Source: Cannabis sativa (lineage: Eukaryota; Streptophyta; Magnoliopsida; Rosales; Cannabaceae). From it: a stretch of DNA of 64,000 bases. The DNA lies in contig NC_083602.1 in NCBI RefSeq assembly GCF_029168945.1, forward strand, positions 67,290,600-67,354,599, given 5' to 3'. This document shows positions 10,230 to 20,267 of the stretch, piece by piece. Under the pieces are notes generated by a model, which was not told the DNA's origin, did not search any database, and saw only the letters and a list, made by a program, of their open reading frames with translations. A program made the translations under genes and the position numbers. Within the stretch, counting starts at the first letter, position 1, and each line of letters starts with the position of its first letter.

Positions 10230-10250
10230 CATGCCCCTAGTACTTCAGTA
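10230..10250 (-). promoter_or_regulatory. LARD polypurine tract
   Basis: On the minus strand the sequence reads AGTACTAGGGGCATG immediately before the LTR start. It is short but in the right place for plus-strand priming. Confidence 0.5.
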
Positions 10251-10423
10251 TAGCTTGCTCAGGCTTTGGAGAACTTAAAATAGTCCAAGCCCACGTTTTT
10301 CGATGATCACGATGCCTTATTCATGTTGTGCGTCACATTTTCGATTGGTTATCTAAACTCGCAGGTTTCTTATAAGACCATCGCACAATAAAAATGTGAA
10401 TCTCGCGGGATTCTTTTGGATGT

Positions 10424-10960
10424 GTGAACCGCTCGTGGTTCATATTGATGCATGGACCTCGCGGGGTTTTTATCGGTGTATGACCTTATCGGGGTTCTTA
10501 TGAACCTTGTGAGGTTCTAATTGATGCATGAACTTCTTGGAGTTTGCACTGATGTATGAACCTTACGGGGTTCAAATAAATGCACAAACCTCTCGGGGTT
10601 TGTTTTGTTGTGTGAACCTCTCAGGGTTCTTATTTCATGGAATGCCTGCGACTAAACGGGTCGTGTATCGAGCATCCATGTATGAACCTCTCGGGGTTCT
10701 TAACTCGTGGAATGCTTGCGACTAAATGTGTCGCGTATCGGCATTCGTGTATGAACCTCTCGGGGTTCCTTTTTCATGGAATGCCTGCGACTAAATGGGT
10801 CGCGTATCGAGCATCCATGTATGAACCTCTCGGGGTTCTTAATTCATGGAATGCCTGCGACTAAACGCGTCGCGTATCGGGCATTCATGTATGAACCTCT
10901 CGGGGTTCTTAATTCATGGAATGCATGCGACTACACGGGTCGCATATTGGGCATTCGTAT
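10424..10960 (+). repeat. Hairpin repeat array, 70-bp units
   Basis: Five units start at about 10611, 10681, 10750, 10820 and 10890 (period 69-70 bp), each with TGAACCTCTCGGGGTTC and GCGACTAAA.GGGTCGCGTATCG. The first half of each unit is a short inverted repeat, GAACC...GGTTC; the second half is another, GCGAC...GTCGC. Upstream, from 10424 to 10610, a looser series of GAACCT..GGGGTT units about 28-35 bp apart continues the pattern. Small ORFs across it are by-products of the repeat. Confidence 0.85.
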
Positions 10961-11389
10961 ACTGACAACATAGAACTCGCGGGTTCCGATCAAGTTGTCG
11001 TGCACATTGGTCATCCGGACCAAATGCTGGTAAAGATGCAGTCTTTACATAAGCTTGAGGGAGAAACACCGGATCATCGCATATACTCGATATATGTCGC
11101 GACTGTGCTAACTTCTCTCTACATCCCGCTTTTATTATTTTTACTATGCGATGCATAGTGTGCGACTAGACCATATCTCGGTCGCACCTTCTCGCAAGTT
11201 TTGATTATGCAAGGAAATACTGTGGGAATTGCTCCCTTATCATGCCCCTAGTTCTTGCAATGACATGTTGATGTCTAATCGTTGAACTTTTCTTGAGGGA
11301 CATTTGATCTGTCACTTTACAGGTGTTCTTTAGTTTTACCTTATCGAGGTTTTCATAATGACTATCGATCATCATTTATATTTTCAAGA

Positions 11390-13060
11390 TGCCCTGTCAG
11401 CAGAACTTTTTGGAGTCTGTACTGTCCGTTAGGACGGAGAGGCAATTTTTTCATGAATCGTCCAAATAAGGCATAGATTTGGCCATATATACGATGTGCT
11501 AGTATTAAAAGTACCGAGCACCATCAGGGGTTTGCAATAAACTTGTTATTTTATCATGCAAAAATGAGTCTTTGGACTCGCCTATTTATGATTATTAAAA
11601 TAATTATTGCAATAGACTCATTAAATAATTAAACAAAAATGAGCGCACATAGCTTGCCAATTTGTGATTACTTAAGAATGAGCATAGTTGGCCCAAATAA
11701 TTATGCAAAAATGAGCACAGACAGTGCTCGCCAATTTGCGATTAGATAAGCATAATCGTGGGCAAAAATGAACACTATTTTCGACTTGCCAATTATTTGT
11801 GAGCGTATGCAAAAATGAGCATTATAGTTGGCTCTAAGTATCATGCAAAAATGAGCTCACATTGGGCTCGCCAATTTGCGATTATGAAGAAATGAGTGTT
11901 TGCAATACGCTCATAAATAATTATGCAAGAAATAAGTGTCATGTTTCACTCCATTTTGCAAATAAAATGAGCACATGTAAAAATATAGCTCATGCATTCA
12001 GATGCATTTCTATTTCTCTTAGAAGTGAACGAATAATAATGTATCAAATATAAAACGATTATTTTGACCAAAGTATTGGACTTGATTAAAATAAAGGAGA
12101 AAGTGCACCTGGTAAATTGTAGGTGTTGGGCTATTCGCACATATAGCGTCTGAGCATTGATTGATTCCTTCTCGTCCCTCTGATGTACAGTGCCTCTTTA
12201 CTTTTATATATTCGATATATAAGCGGGTGGTATTTACCAAGTGGGCCATCGGGCCCTAAAATGAGACGAAAAAGTCTTTTGACTTTGGTAATTATTTTAT
12301 CGCCCGAACCTTTTCAGTAGGGTTCGATTCTTTCATTTTTCTGAGATGTTAGCCAGCAAACCTTTTGGGTTTGTGCTGCCTGATTGAATCGGAGTGGTGC
12401 CTAAGCGAGGCATTGGCCATATTTGCGATGTGCTAATGGGTAAAAATAATTAAGCACTATCGCGAGTTTGCCATATACTTGGTATTTTAGTATGCAAAAA
12501 ATAAGTGTTTGAGCTTGCCTCTTTGAGAGTACATAAGCATAGTTGTGAACTTGTCAAGTAATTTTGCAAAAAATGAGCACATGTAAGGCTCGCCAATTTG
12601 CAAATAAAAATATAATAGTGAATTTGCTAAATGACGCAAAAATGAGCACTATATTAGGCTCGCCTATTTGCAATTATGTATAAGCGCAATAATAATTTTG
12701 TTGAGCAATTATGCGAGAATGTGCACACGTGGGGTTTGCCAATTTCGCAATTGCAACAAAATTTGGTCTCAAATTTCGCAAGACCACATATACGTATTTT
12801 CATTATAAATGGAGAATATCCTTTAGATAAAATGAAAAAGATCATAACCTGTAGAGAGGAAACTTTGATTGTTGTGACCATTTGTGTAGCTTCTTATTTT
12901 TCCTCTCTTCCTTGCGCTGACTCGTATAGCTCCATCAATCAGGTCATGTGGGTACACTAACCAATATCTCATGTACCAATACAAACCATACCATAATGTG
13001 GTATTTATCATGTGGGCTATTTGGGCCTTTGAGATAACCGGTAACAAAAAGGCCTTCTGC
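11390..13060 (+). repeat. Diverged internal duplication of about 0.95 kb in the LARD
   Basis: Landmarks occur in the same order twice. GGCCATAT...CGATGTGCTA is at about 11483 and 12416. Runs of GCAAAAATGAGC...GCTCGCCAATTTGCGATTA units follow at 11555-11960 and 12498-12760. A GTGGTATTTA(C/T)CA..TGGGC segment is at about 12226 and 12999. The GAGC...GCTC within the small units can pair. No coding capacity is visible. Confidence 0.65.
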
Positions 13061-14164
13061 CTTTAAAGATTACATCATGCCCCAAACCCTATACAGTATT
13101 TCATATGTTTCTCAATTAACATGCGAACTCTCAAAAACGCCGCTAACCATCTTGCGAACAATAACCTCCCGAATATGCTTTCCTCAAATGACTTAAATGA
13201 ATGGTTCTGATATTTCGTCTTCTTCTCTTCACTTCAATAATTGAACCGTTTCACACCCATTTGATTTTCCATTTATGGTGTACTTTATAGAGACGTTTTT
13301 GATTCAAGACATAAAGATGTCGTTTGGAGTTTACCGATTAGACTTTCTTCTGGCAACGAGAACGACGACAGGGTGAGTGAGAGCAGTTTGTTCTTTCTTT
13401 GTTGAGCATCCTCATCGCTTCTTTTTTCTTAGTGCAATTCAATTTTTCGTTGTGCAGTCATGCCGCTAATCGCAGTCTTCGCGGATTGGCCTATGCGATT
13501 TGTTGGTGCTATAAGTTCCTGAAACAATATGTAATCTTTGGTATTGGGGGCTCTTTTTCAGTAAGAATTTATATCCTTTATGTTGTCATCTGAGAACTCT
13601 TGTTGTGAGAATAAGATTGATATTTTGTTCTTCATTATTTACGATCTCTTTGAAGAATGTTGAAAGTCGAGGCACTTCGATGCCTAAGTGGCTCAAAAAA
13701 CCGAACGTCCTTAGAGTCCAGGCAGCTCCTAGAGTTGAGGGATTAACACTCGACAGACTCTTGGGCTTGAGCGGTTCCAGGATCTGAGCTTCTTCAAGAT
13801 TTGGGGCGGCTCCGACGTCCAAGATAGCGGTAAGAGTCATTCCTTCCTTTCGAAATAGATGATATATATCTCTGATTCTCTCTGTTTGCTGATATGGGGG
13901 CTTTTCTCAGGTTGAGGTTGTTTATCTCTTCATGGGAGTCTGTGGATAATCTCAAACGGAGATGTTTATTTGATTTTGCTGATGTGAATTTTCCTCAGGG
14001 AATTCTTTGTGTTGCTCTGAACAGTGTCGTTGATGATCTCTTGATTTTTGTTGATATTTTGAGTGTCGGAGCTGAGATTGCTCACATCTCGTTTGACTGA
14101 ACATGCTGATTCTGTGTCTAATCACGCTGTGATTTTCCTCCAAAAAATCATAGAATTATTATAA
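13060..14164 (-). other. LARD 5' internal (leader) region
   Basis: This lies between the PBS and the repeat-rich part. Composition is more balanced than elsewhere, and a minus-strand reading frame of 84 codons exists at 13586-13840. I recognise no domain in it. It may be an untranslated leader or captured host sequence. Confidence 0.35.
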
Positions 14165-14187
14165 AAATCGTTCCCACAGACGCGCCC
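14165..14187 (-). promoter_or_regulatory. LARD primer-binding site
   Basis: On the minus strand GGGGCGCGTCTGTGGGAA follows the LTR directly. It closely resembles the PBS of the surrounding Tat-like element (GGCGCTGTCTATGGGAA, about 22155-22175). The sequence links the LARD to that lineage. Confidence 0.65.
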
Positions 14188-14850
14188 CGTTGTCGCGCAA
14201 ATTTTGACAACACCAGTTTTGTGCGAGTATTCAAGAGCTGCTTGAATACCAAATAATAGTTATGCGAGTACTCACTTAGAATGGCGAGTACTCAAAGAAT
14301 ATAATGTATGATGTATGCGAGTATTGTAAATAGTATAAAATAGACACAGAAAAATATAGTGGTTCAGCAGGAGCTTCGGGCTCGGCCTGCCTAATCCACT
14401 CTTCAAAAGAGTCTCTTGCTCTGTCTCTTTATTCAGATCAGCCCCCATTTGAATGGAGGGGGAAACCTCTACTTATAGGTAGTAGGCATCGGTTACAAAT
14501 AATGGCCATAATGAGACCGTTACAAAATAATAACAATAATATGATTATTAATCAAGTTAATTACAACGGTTATAAATATATGTAACGTTTGTCATGAATG
14601 CTCCTTGAATGTTTGACTGTTGACTTTCGTTGATTGGTGTATGTATTTGCGTCTTTCCCTATTGATACTGCGACTTCATCAAATATGCGAGGTGTGCCTT
14701 TCTTAATATAGCGAGGTCTCTTTAAGTTAATATTGCGAGATCCTTTCTTTCGGTACTGCGAGTACTATAATATTGCGAGCCATCTTCAATACAGCGAGTT
14801 CTCTATAGACAAGTGTTTCTCGCGGGGAGGGTAGATTTATGCCTATAACA
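14188..14850 (-). repeat. LARD 5' LTR (right)
   Basis: This is the partner of 9569-10229. Its outer end reads CGTTGTCGCGC instead of TGTTGTCGCGC, a terminal point change. AAAAC follows at 14851-14855. Confidence 0.9.
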
Positions 14851-14855
14851 AAAAC

Positions 14856-15748
14856 TTTTCCTACCCTCAACATGGTGGTTATAAGAATGATTTTCCAACC
14901 CCCTCTCACACTTAAGAATGAGATATTTATAGGCTCTAATGGCCTAAGTTACATAGTGATCCCAAGGAGACAAGTTGTCGCTTTTGGGCTGCAAACCACA
15001 GGTTCAGGAGGTGGTCTTGCACCTCGTACCCTTGTCTGGTGTCAAGTGGTCCCAGGCCGCAGAGGTGGTGGCTGCAGCGTACTCTTGGTCAGGTCCTCAG
15101 GCCTTGCAGGTGCGGTGCCTCCACTACTTATACCTTCTTGCTTTCAAAGCTTCCAAAAGGCGTGGTCGTAGGCTTTTCCCTTGGACGCCTTGTCCTTTGA
15201 TTCCTCCTCCAACGACATTCTCTTCAACACGTATTCAAATTTCATCGTTACTTCACCTTACCCAAACAACAATACCTACAATACCCCCCCACACACACAC
15301 TACACATGGGCTTGCATCCCATGCACTATGGGCTCGCAAGCAAGCCCTCGCACACCCATACAACCTGAGACACATGACACACACAACACACACACACACA
15401 CACACACACACTACAACGACTCGCATGCAAGCCTCTTTTCCCCACGCACACAACACTCGACACACAAACAACACACGCCATGCATGGGGTCGCCTGCAAG
15501 CCCCCATGCACCATGGGATCACACGCGAGCCTCCACACACACTCACGCACACATGCACGGCTCACACCATGCACACATACCCCAGCTCGCATGCGAGCCC
15601 CTCACACAACTTGCATGCGAGCCTCTCACACTGCACTTTGCCCGCAACCTTCTTCCATGTCTTTCTCTATTCATGAGTCATCATGAGTTGGTCCTTGTGA
15701 TGTTTTGGACTAACCCAAAATTATAAGCGTTGATTTTTGGGGTTAACA
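14856..15748 (-). repeat. Tat-like 3' LTR, main fragment
   Basis: It resumes the LTR broken at 9568 and aligns with 22310-23149. It holds a minus-strand TATA box (TATAAATA, about 14923-14931), a CA-rich tract and several GCTCGCATGCGAGC-type palindromes, and ends GGTTAACA at 15748. Confidence 0.8.
15383..15412 (+). repeat. (CA)n microsatellite in Tat-like LTR
   Basis: A run of CA dinucleotides lies within a longer CA-rich stretch. A matching run is in the other LTR at about 22810-22836. Confidence 0.8.
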
Positions 15749-15765
15749 CTTGCCTCCTAGTCTAC
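15749..15765 (-). promoter_or_regulatory. Tat-like polypurine tract
   Basis: The minus strand reads ACTAGGAGGCAAG immediately before TGTTAACC, the LTR start. It is in the expected place for the plus-strand primer. Confidence 0.55.
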
Positions 15766-15865
15766 AAGAATTCTTTTAAATTTTCTTGTTGACTGAATGA
15801 ATCGGGGTCTTGGTTGATTGAAGTGGGAGCCTTATCTTCTTTATGTTTTTTGAGGAGGTGCCCAC

Positions 15866-15874
15866 TATATATAG
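15866..15874 (+). promoter_or_regulatory. Plus-strand TATA-like box in the Tat 3' region
   Basis: CCCACTATATATAGGGGGCTCCC is a strong TATA-like context on the strand opposite to the element. Some Tat elements carry an antisense ORF in their 3' region, so an antisense promoter is conceivable. No ORF of that kind is intact here. Confidence 0.3.
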
Positions 15875-15904
15875 GGGGCTCCCTTGCTTAAACTTCACAT
15901 CACA

Positions 15905-15985
15905 ATCAGCACCTTGGAGTAGTGGAAAATTCTTCTCACCTTATCTAAGAGGTCCTGAGTTCAATTCTTCCTAAGGTCATTCTTT
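15905..15985 (+). mobile_element. Possible tRNA-derived SINE head
   Basis: TTGGAGTAGTGG (about 15914) resembles a pol III A box and GAGTTCAATTC (about 15957) a B box, about 40 bp apart as in tRNA-derived SINEs. I found no body or tail, and the following solo LTR may have truncated it. A chance match is quite possible. Confidence 0.25.
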
Positions 15986-16394
15986 CAACTCTGTTAGGTT
16001 ATTTTTAGTATTAATTTTAGATTAAGTTTAGTATATTTTTAATTGAGTTTTAATCGTGTTTGGAGCATTTTTACGCTTGTTATCTTTTATTTGTGCAGTT
16101 TTAAAATAGAAGAAGATTAGAAAAATATTAGAGAAAAAGATGGAAAAAGATAAAAATATCTCACAAAAAGATGATATTTAAAATAGAGAAAATTGTGCAA
16201 GAAAATAAAGCTGAAAATTCAAGCCTGAATTCTACTGTCTTCTAATTGGATTTTGGAAAACGTCAAAACATAAAAGTTCTAGATCTCTCTTTTATCTTTC
16301 CGAAACATCTTGAATCGTTCAATTCCAAGCAATATTCAGAGAGTTATAACCAAAATACTATCAGTCGACGCAGCAGAAAAATCACTTCCAACAC

Positions 16395-16427
16395 GGGCCG
16401 CGGCATGGCTTTAGCATGCCGCGGCCC
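16395..16427. repeat. Perfect 13-bp inverted repeat in the solo LTR
   Basis: GGGCCGCGGCATG (16395-16407) and CATGCCGCGGCCC (16415-16427) are separated by 7 bases. This very GC-rich hairpin lies in AT-rich DNA about 120 bp upstream of the TATA box. It may be a protein-binding or structural element of the LTR. Confidence 0.85.
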
Positions 16428-16542
16428 GCCTCCCTAAACAGCACAAAAATCATATTTTTCTCTCACGTGGGTGTTGGGGGTTTCTTAGTTCGAATAGGCA
16501 TTTAACATGTGCGTTTTTCCATCTTTTTAGGCCCTGAAGGCC

Positions 16543-16550
16543 TATATAAA
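16543..16550 (+). promoter_or_regulatory. TATA box of the gypsy solo LTR
   Basis: TATATAAA in GGCCTATATAAAGAGC, followed by a purine-rich untranslated stretch, is typical of an LTR U3/R junction. Confidence 0.6.
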
Positions 16551-17399
16551 GAGCATAAGAGAGTTGATCTCATCAAACAATTTTAGAGGGAAAAAAAGAG
16601 AGAATTCAGATACAGAGTGGAGAGATCAACTGCAAAATTGGAGGCATACTTCTCAGGGTTTTCAGCATTCTTCTCTTCTTCTTTTCTCTATTTTCATCTC
16701 TTTTCTTAAAGTTAATATGTGTGATTGTGCTCTCATAAACATGAGTAGCTAAACATTTTAATTAGGGTTAGATGGAGATTGTTTAACATTGTTTTATGGT
16801 TTTAATATGATTTATTTTCCCCCTAATTTCTATGTATTCTATTTTATTTGTGCTTAACTACTTAAAATTGCCTGATCACCAATTTTCTGTCTATGATTTT
16901 GATGCGAGATCTGAGAAGTGAGTGTCAAATATGTTATAGTAAAATAGAACTGAATTTCGATATAGGACGAGAGTACCTATATGGTTTAGATAGCTTATAG
17001 GGTTTCTGTGTTTAATGCCTGTTGCATGTTAAATTTATCACGAGAGTAGAAAGTTTACATGTAATTGAGATTTATATATCTGAGAAGACTATAAATTACC
17101 TTAGTAAACCTGCTATTGCATAGAAATTAACATTAGGAAAATAATCATATTAGGCCATATTCAATAGAAACAATTGAAGTTGAAGCCCTAGTTTTTATTA
17201 ACTTTCAATTCTCTTGAATAATTGTTTCTTATTAGTATCTTATTTTTAATTCTTTCTTTATTTTTATTTAACCAAATAGAAGTAACGTTTAATTTTAACG
17301 TACTTAACTACACTCCCTGTGTGATCGACCTCACTCTTGGTGAGTTTACTACTTATAACGATACGTACACTTGCATGTGCAAAATATCGCAACAAACTC

Positions 17400-18138
17400 T
17401 CATTTTTATTTTCATTATTTTTGACATTTGTAATTGGCAATGGCCGAGTGACCCTTGGTGTTACTCTTTGCCAAGTGACTTTTCTTGTTATGGTAAGCAG
17501 ATTTTCATTCGAGTGAATATTACTCTTCGCGCGGTCTCATCCTCTTATTATTTATTTATCCTTTTTCTCATATAGGAGGGGGCTTATTGTACTTGATTGT
17601 GCTACCCTCTTGATTTATGAGTGTTTTCTTATGCCCGAGAGGTGTCCCTCTCGTTTCAGCATTAGGCCATGAGTGTCTTTCAAGATCACTTTTGGCTAAG
17701 TAACTTTTGTAGGGAGAAGTAAGTGTATTTCTCTTGTCGACCAAGGGTCGCTACTCCTTATCGATTTAATTTTTTTTTTTTTACTTTTCTCCCTTGTCTC
17801 ACAAGTGTGTAGCGTCATTCATGGTACTATACACTTGAGTTTTGCACACAGTTTCTTTCTTGTATTCTCTTTTTTTTTTTTTTTTGAAGGAAGTGAGGTA
17901 TTACTTTGACTACATGTGATATAGTATGATTGAACGATTTCAATGCAATATTCATCCTTGATTCTTACCAACTCAAATAACTAAAGGATACTTTTGACTC
18001 ACCTTTTCAACAATAGTACTTCTTCAAATGTGCTGCATTCCATGCCTTTGGTATCAATGTGTCATCCATGCGGTCCAATTTGTAGGTTCCTAGTGGGATG
18101 ACCTTTACAATCTGATAGGAGCCTTCCTAGTTGGCTCC
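17400..18138 (-). other. Tat-like 3' internal non-coding region
   Basis: It lies between the integrase C-terminus and the solo LTR. T-rich tracts occur near 17765 and 17870. No ORF of note is present. Confidence 0.4.
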
Positions 18139-18357
18139 TTACACTCCTGCCCCCGAATCCTTAGTGTTTGGGAGGACTTTCCTTAGCACCAAGTCTCCAG
18201 TCTTGAAGGTGTGCATGCGAACTCTTGAATTATAGTATCGCGCTGCCCTTTGTTGATAGACTACAAACCTCATTTCAGCAACTTCTCTTCTCTCCTCCAA
18301 GAGAACCAAACTTTTTGCCATTGATTTTTCATTTGTTACTTCATTGAAATTCTTCAC
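18139..18357 (-). pseudogene. Tat-like integrase C-terminal domain fragment
   Basis: The segment ARYYNSRVRMHTFKTGDLVLRKV is the conserved gypsy integrase C-terminal motif. It follows the catalytic core on the minus strand with stops between them. Only 72 codons are open. Confidence 0.75.
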
Positions 18358-18481
18358 TCAAAATAAGTTGAGTTTCTTCTCGATGGGGAGTACAACCTCA
18401 CACCCGTATGCCAAGGTAAAAGGAGTTTCACCTATGGTGGAGCGGGGCATGGTCATGTACGCCTAGAGTACATTCAACAAC

Positions 18482-18958
18482 TCATCTACCCCATCTGCCC
18501 TTAAGATTTTCTAGCTTTGTCTTGAGGTTCTTTTTGATTATTTGGTTTGCTGCCTCAACTTGCCCATTAGCCTGGGGGTGTACTATTGCTGACAGTCCCC
18601 TCTCAATGCCTCTCTCAAAGTAATAGGAACTTAGCAAGTCCCCTCCAAATTGGGTTCTGTTATCAGTGATAATTTTGTAAGGCACCCCAAACCTACATAT
18701 AAAGAAGTTGTTGATGAAAGATACAACTTGCTTAGCGGTGATGTGGACTAAGGCCTCCACTTCTACCCATTTGGTGTAATAATTTATTGCCACCATAGTA
18801 TCTTTTGCCACGACCCTACCTATTGGTAAAGCCCCAATCAGATCGATTCCCCACATGGCAAACGGCCACAAACTAGTCATGCTTGTAAGTTTGATTGGAA
18901 GGCGCCTACTATAGTTGGCGTGTCTTTGACATTTATCACACTTTTTTGCAAACATCAT
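18482..18958 (-). pseudogene. Tat-like integrase catalytic core
   Basis: These 158 codons include KCDKCQRHA (end of the zinc-binding HHCC region), WGIDLIG (first catalytic Asp), IITDNRTQFGG (second Asp) and HPQANGQVEAANQ (Glu). The DDE residues are retained. Integrase joins the cDNA ends to host DNA. Nearby stops separate it from the upstream RNase H and the downstream C-terminal domain. Confidence 0.85.
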
Positions 18959-19024
18959 TGCATTTCTCCAAAATAGGCAAGTCGTATCCTTGTTTCAATA
19001 CTTTCCTCGACATCGAATAGCCTC

Positions 19025-19387
19025 CTACATGACTCTCGGATTCTCCTTTGTGTATAGAATCTCATCCATTAAAACATATCTAGCGGCTTTATATTGGATT
19101 CTCCAAGCCTCCTTCTTGTCCAAGGGAAACTTCCCTGGTTGGATGTACTCAACGTATGGTGTCATCCAAGAGGGTTCCTCACGTCCTACTAGCAACATTT
19201 GATTACTCGCAATGGTTGGCTGAGCTAAGAACTCCATTGGCACAGACTCTAGAATGTCAATCTTTTGGGTTGACACAAGCTTAGCCAGGGCATCGACGTT
19301 GACGTTACTTTCCCTTGGGATTTTCTCAACCGTGAAATGTTGTAGCTGTTCTAAATAGCTTTTAACTTTAGCTATGTATGCCACCAT
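19025..19387 (-). pseudogene. Tat-like region between second RNase H and integrase
   Basis: The fragment begins VKSYLEQLQHFTVEKIPRESNVNVDALAKL, the normal end of the second RNase H domain with its conserved N..VDALAKL. The connection domain before the integrase HHCC follows. The frame is broken on both sides. Confidence 0.75.
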
Positions 19388-19419
19388 TTTTGGCCCTTTT
19401 ACTTGGATTCTTCTCGTAC

Positions 19420-19680
19420 TTAAGAAACTACCAATTGCGAGTCACTTAAAATCTGTAGTCGAGTAACTTTCAATTGCTTAGCGTATCTCAATTTAGCCAA
19501 CATTGCTTCACATTCAACTTTGTTTTTTGAATCATTAAAGCCCAACCGTAATGCACAATGCATTTTGATTCCCCCATGAGATGTTATCACCACCCCATCC
19601 CCTGCTCCATTATAGTTCGAGGCCCCTTCTACATCCATCTCCCATGTGGCCTCTCTCTTTCTCTCTCCACTTTCTCCCAA
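19420..19680 (-). pseudogene. Tat-like second RNase H
   Basis: DVEGASNYNGAGDGVVI carries the first Asp, KNKVECEAML the Glu, and ILSDSQLVV the second Asp of an RNase H fold. In Tat elements this extra domain sits between the ordinary RNase H and the integrase. Its presence sets the lineage assignment. Confidence 0.8.
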
Positions 19681-19701
19681 CTCTCCACTAGTCCAATGCC
19701 C

Positions 19702-20158
19702 TTAGTCCTCCCTATCTAGAAGATAGGTGAACTCCACCATGAAATTCGCCATCACTTGACCGTTGATTGATACTCGTGGGGTGTAAGTGATGTCGAATTG
19801 GCTTAGCTCTATCGACCATTTAAGTAAGTGCCTTGAGGTTTCGAGCTTGTGCAAGACTAGTCCTAAAGGATGGTTGGTCAACACCACGATTGCATGCATG
19901 TGAAAGTACGACTTCAGCTTTTGTGATGCCACAATGAGTGCGTAGGCCAAATTTTTTAATTTCTTGGTAGCAAGTTTCAATGTCCACAAAATGCTTACTA
20001 ATGTAGTACACGGTTTGTTGTTGCTTTCCTTCTCCTCTTACTAAGGCGGTGCTCAGGGCGTGTTTGGAGACTGCCAAGTACATGTACAACTTCTCTTTAG
20101 GTGGATTTCCCAAGTCCTCCTTTGAACTTGTGAAAGCTTTCTCACATTCTTCATCCAA
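19702..20158 (-). pseudogene. Tat-like first RNase H (two overlapping frames)
   Basis: KLYMYLAVSKHALSTALVRGEGKQ...VYYISKHFVDIETCYQEIKK lies at 19820-20158, then shifts frame to 19702-19989 with SYFHMHAIVVLTNHPLG and WSIELSQFDITYTPR. Together they cover the RT-linked RNase H. The frameshift lies around 19960-19990. Confidence 0.8.
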
Positions 20159-20267
20159 AATAAACTTCTTTTTTCCTTTGAGGGGTGTTGAAGAATGAGA
20201 GACACTTGTTAGTGGACTGCGGAATGAACCTGTTCAATGCAGCCACCCGCCTAGTCAAATATTGCAC

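Larger units (their letters stand above)
9569..14850 (-). mobile_element. Non-autonomous LTR element (LARD-like), inserted in the Tat-like LTR
   Basis: The ends are LTRs of 661 bp (9569-10229) and 663 bp (14188-14850), with AAAAC on both sides (9564-9568 and 14851-14855). A PBS-like sequence next to the right LTR and a purine tract next to the left LTR show minus-strand polarity. The 4 kb internal region has no recognisable gag or pol; it is built from tandem hairpin repeats and a diverged internal duplication. This is a large retrotransposon derivative that depends on enzymes supplied by another element. Confidence 0.85.
15992..17394 (+). mobile_element. Solo LTR, gypsy-type, 1403 bp
   Basis: It starts TGTTAGGTTATTTTTAG and ends ATATCGCAACA, with AACTC at 15987-15991 and 17395-17399. 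The 3' end, with GATCGACCTCACTCTTGGTGAG before GTGCAAAATATCGCAACA, looks like the ends of many plant gypsy LTRs. A TATA box (TATATAAA, 16543-16550) is present. No internal sequence remains. Confidence 0.85.

Noticed and set aside
10424..10960. CRISPR-like regular repeat
   Set aside because: Units are contiguous tandem repeats without unique spacers, inside a plant retroelement.
10528..11158. Series of short frames with repeated YEPLGVLNSWNACD-like sequence
   Set aside because: They are read-through of the 70-bp hairpin array; units differ by indels and no start or homology is sensible.
13399..14100. Plus-strand frames with hydrophobic stretches in the LARD leader
   Set aside because: They are short, unrelated to known families and antisense to the element.
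15181..15726. Long frames rich in His, Thr and Pro on both strands
   Set aside because: They are translations of the CA-rich tract and palindromes in the Tat-like LTR, not genes.
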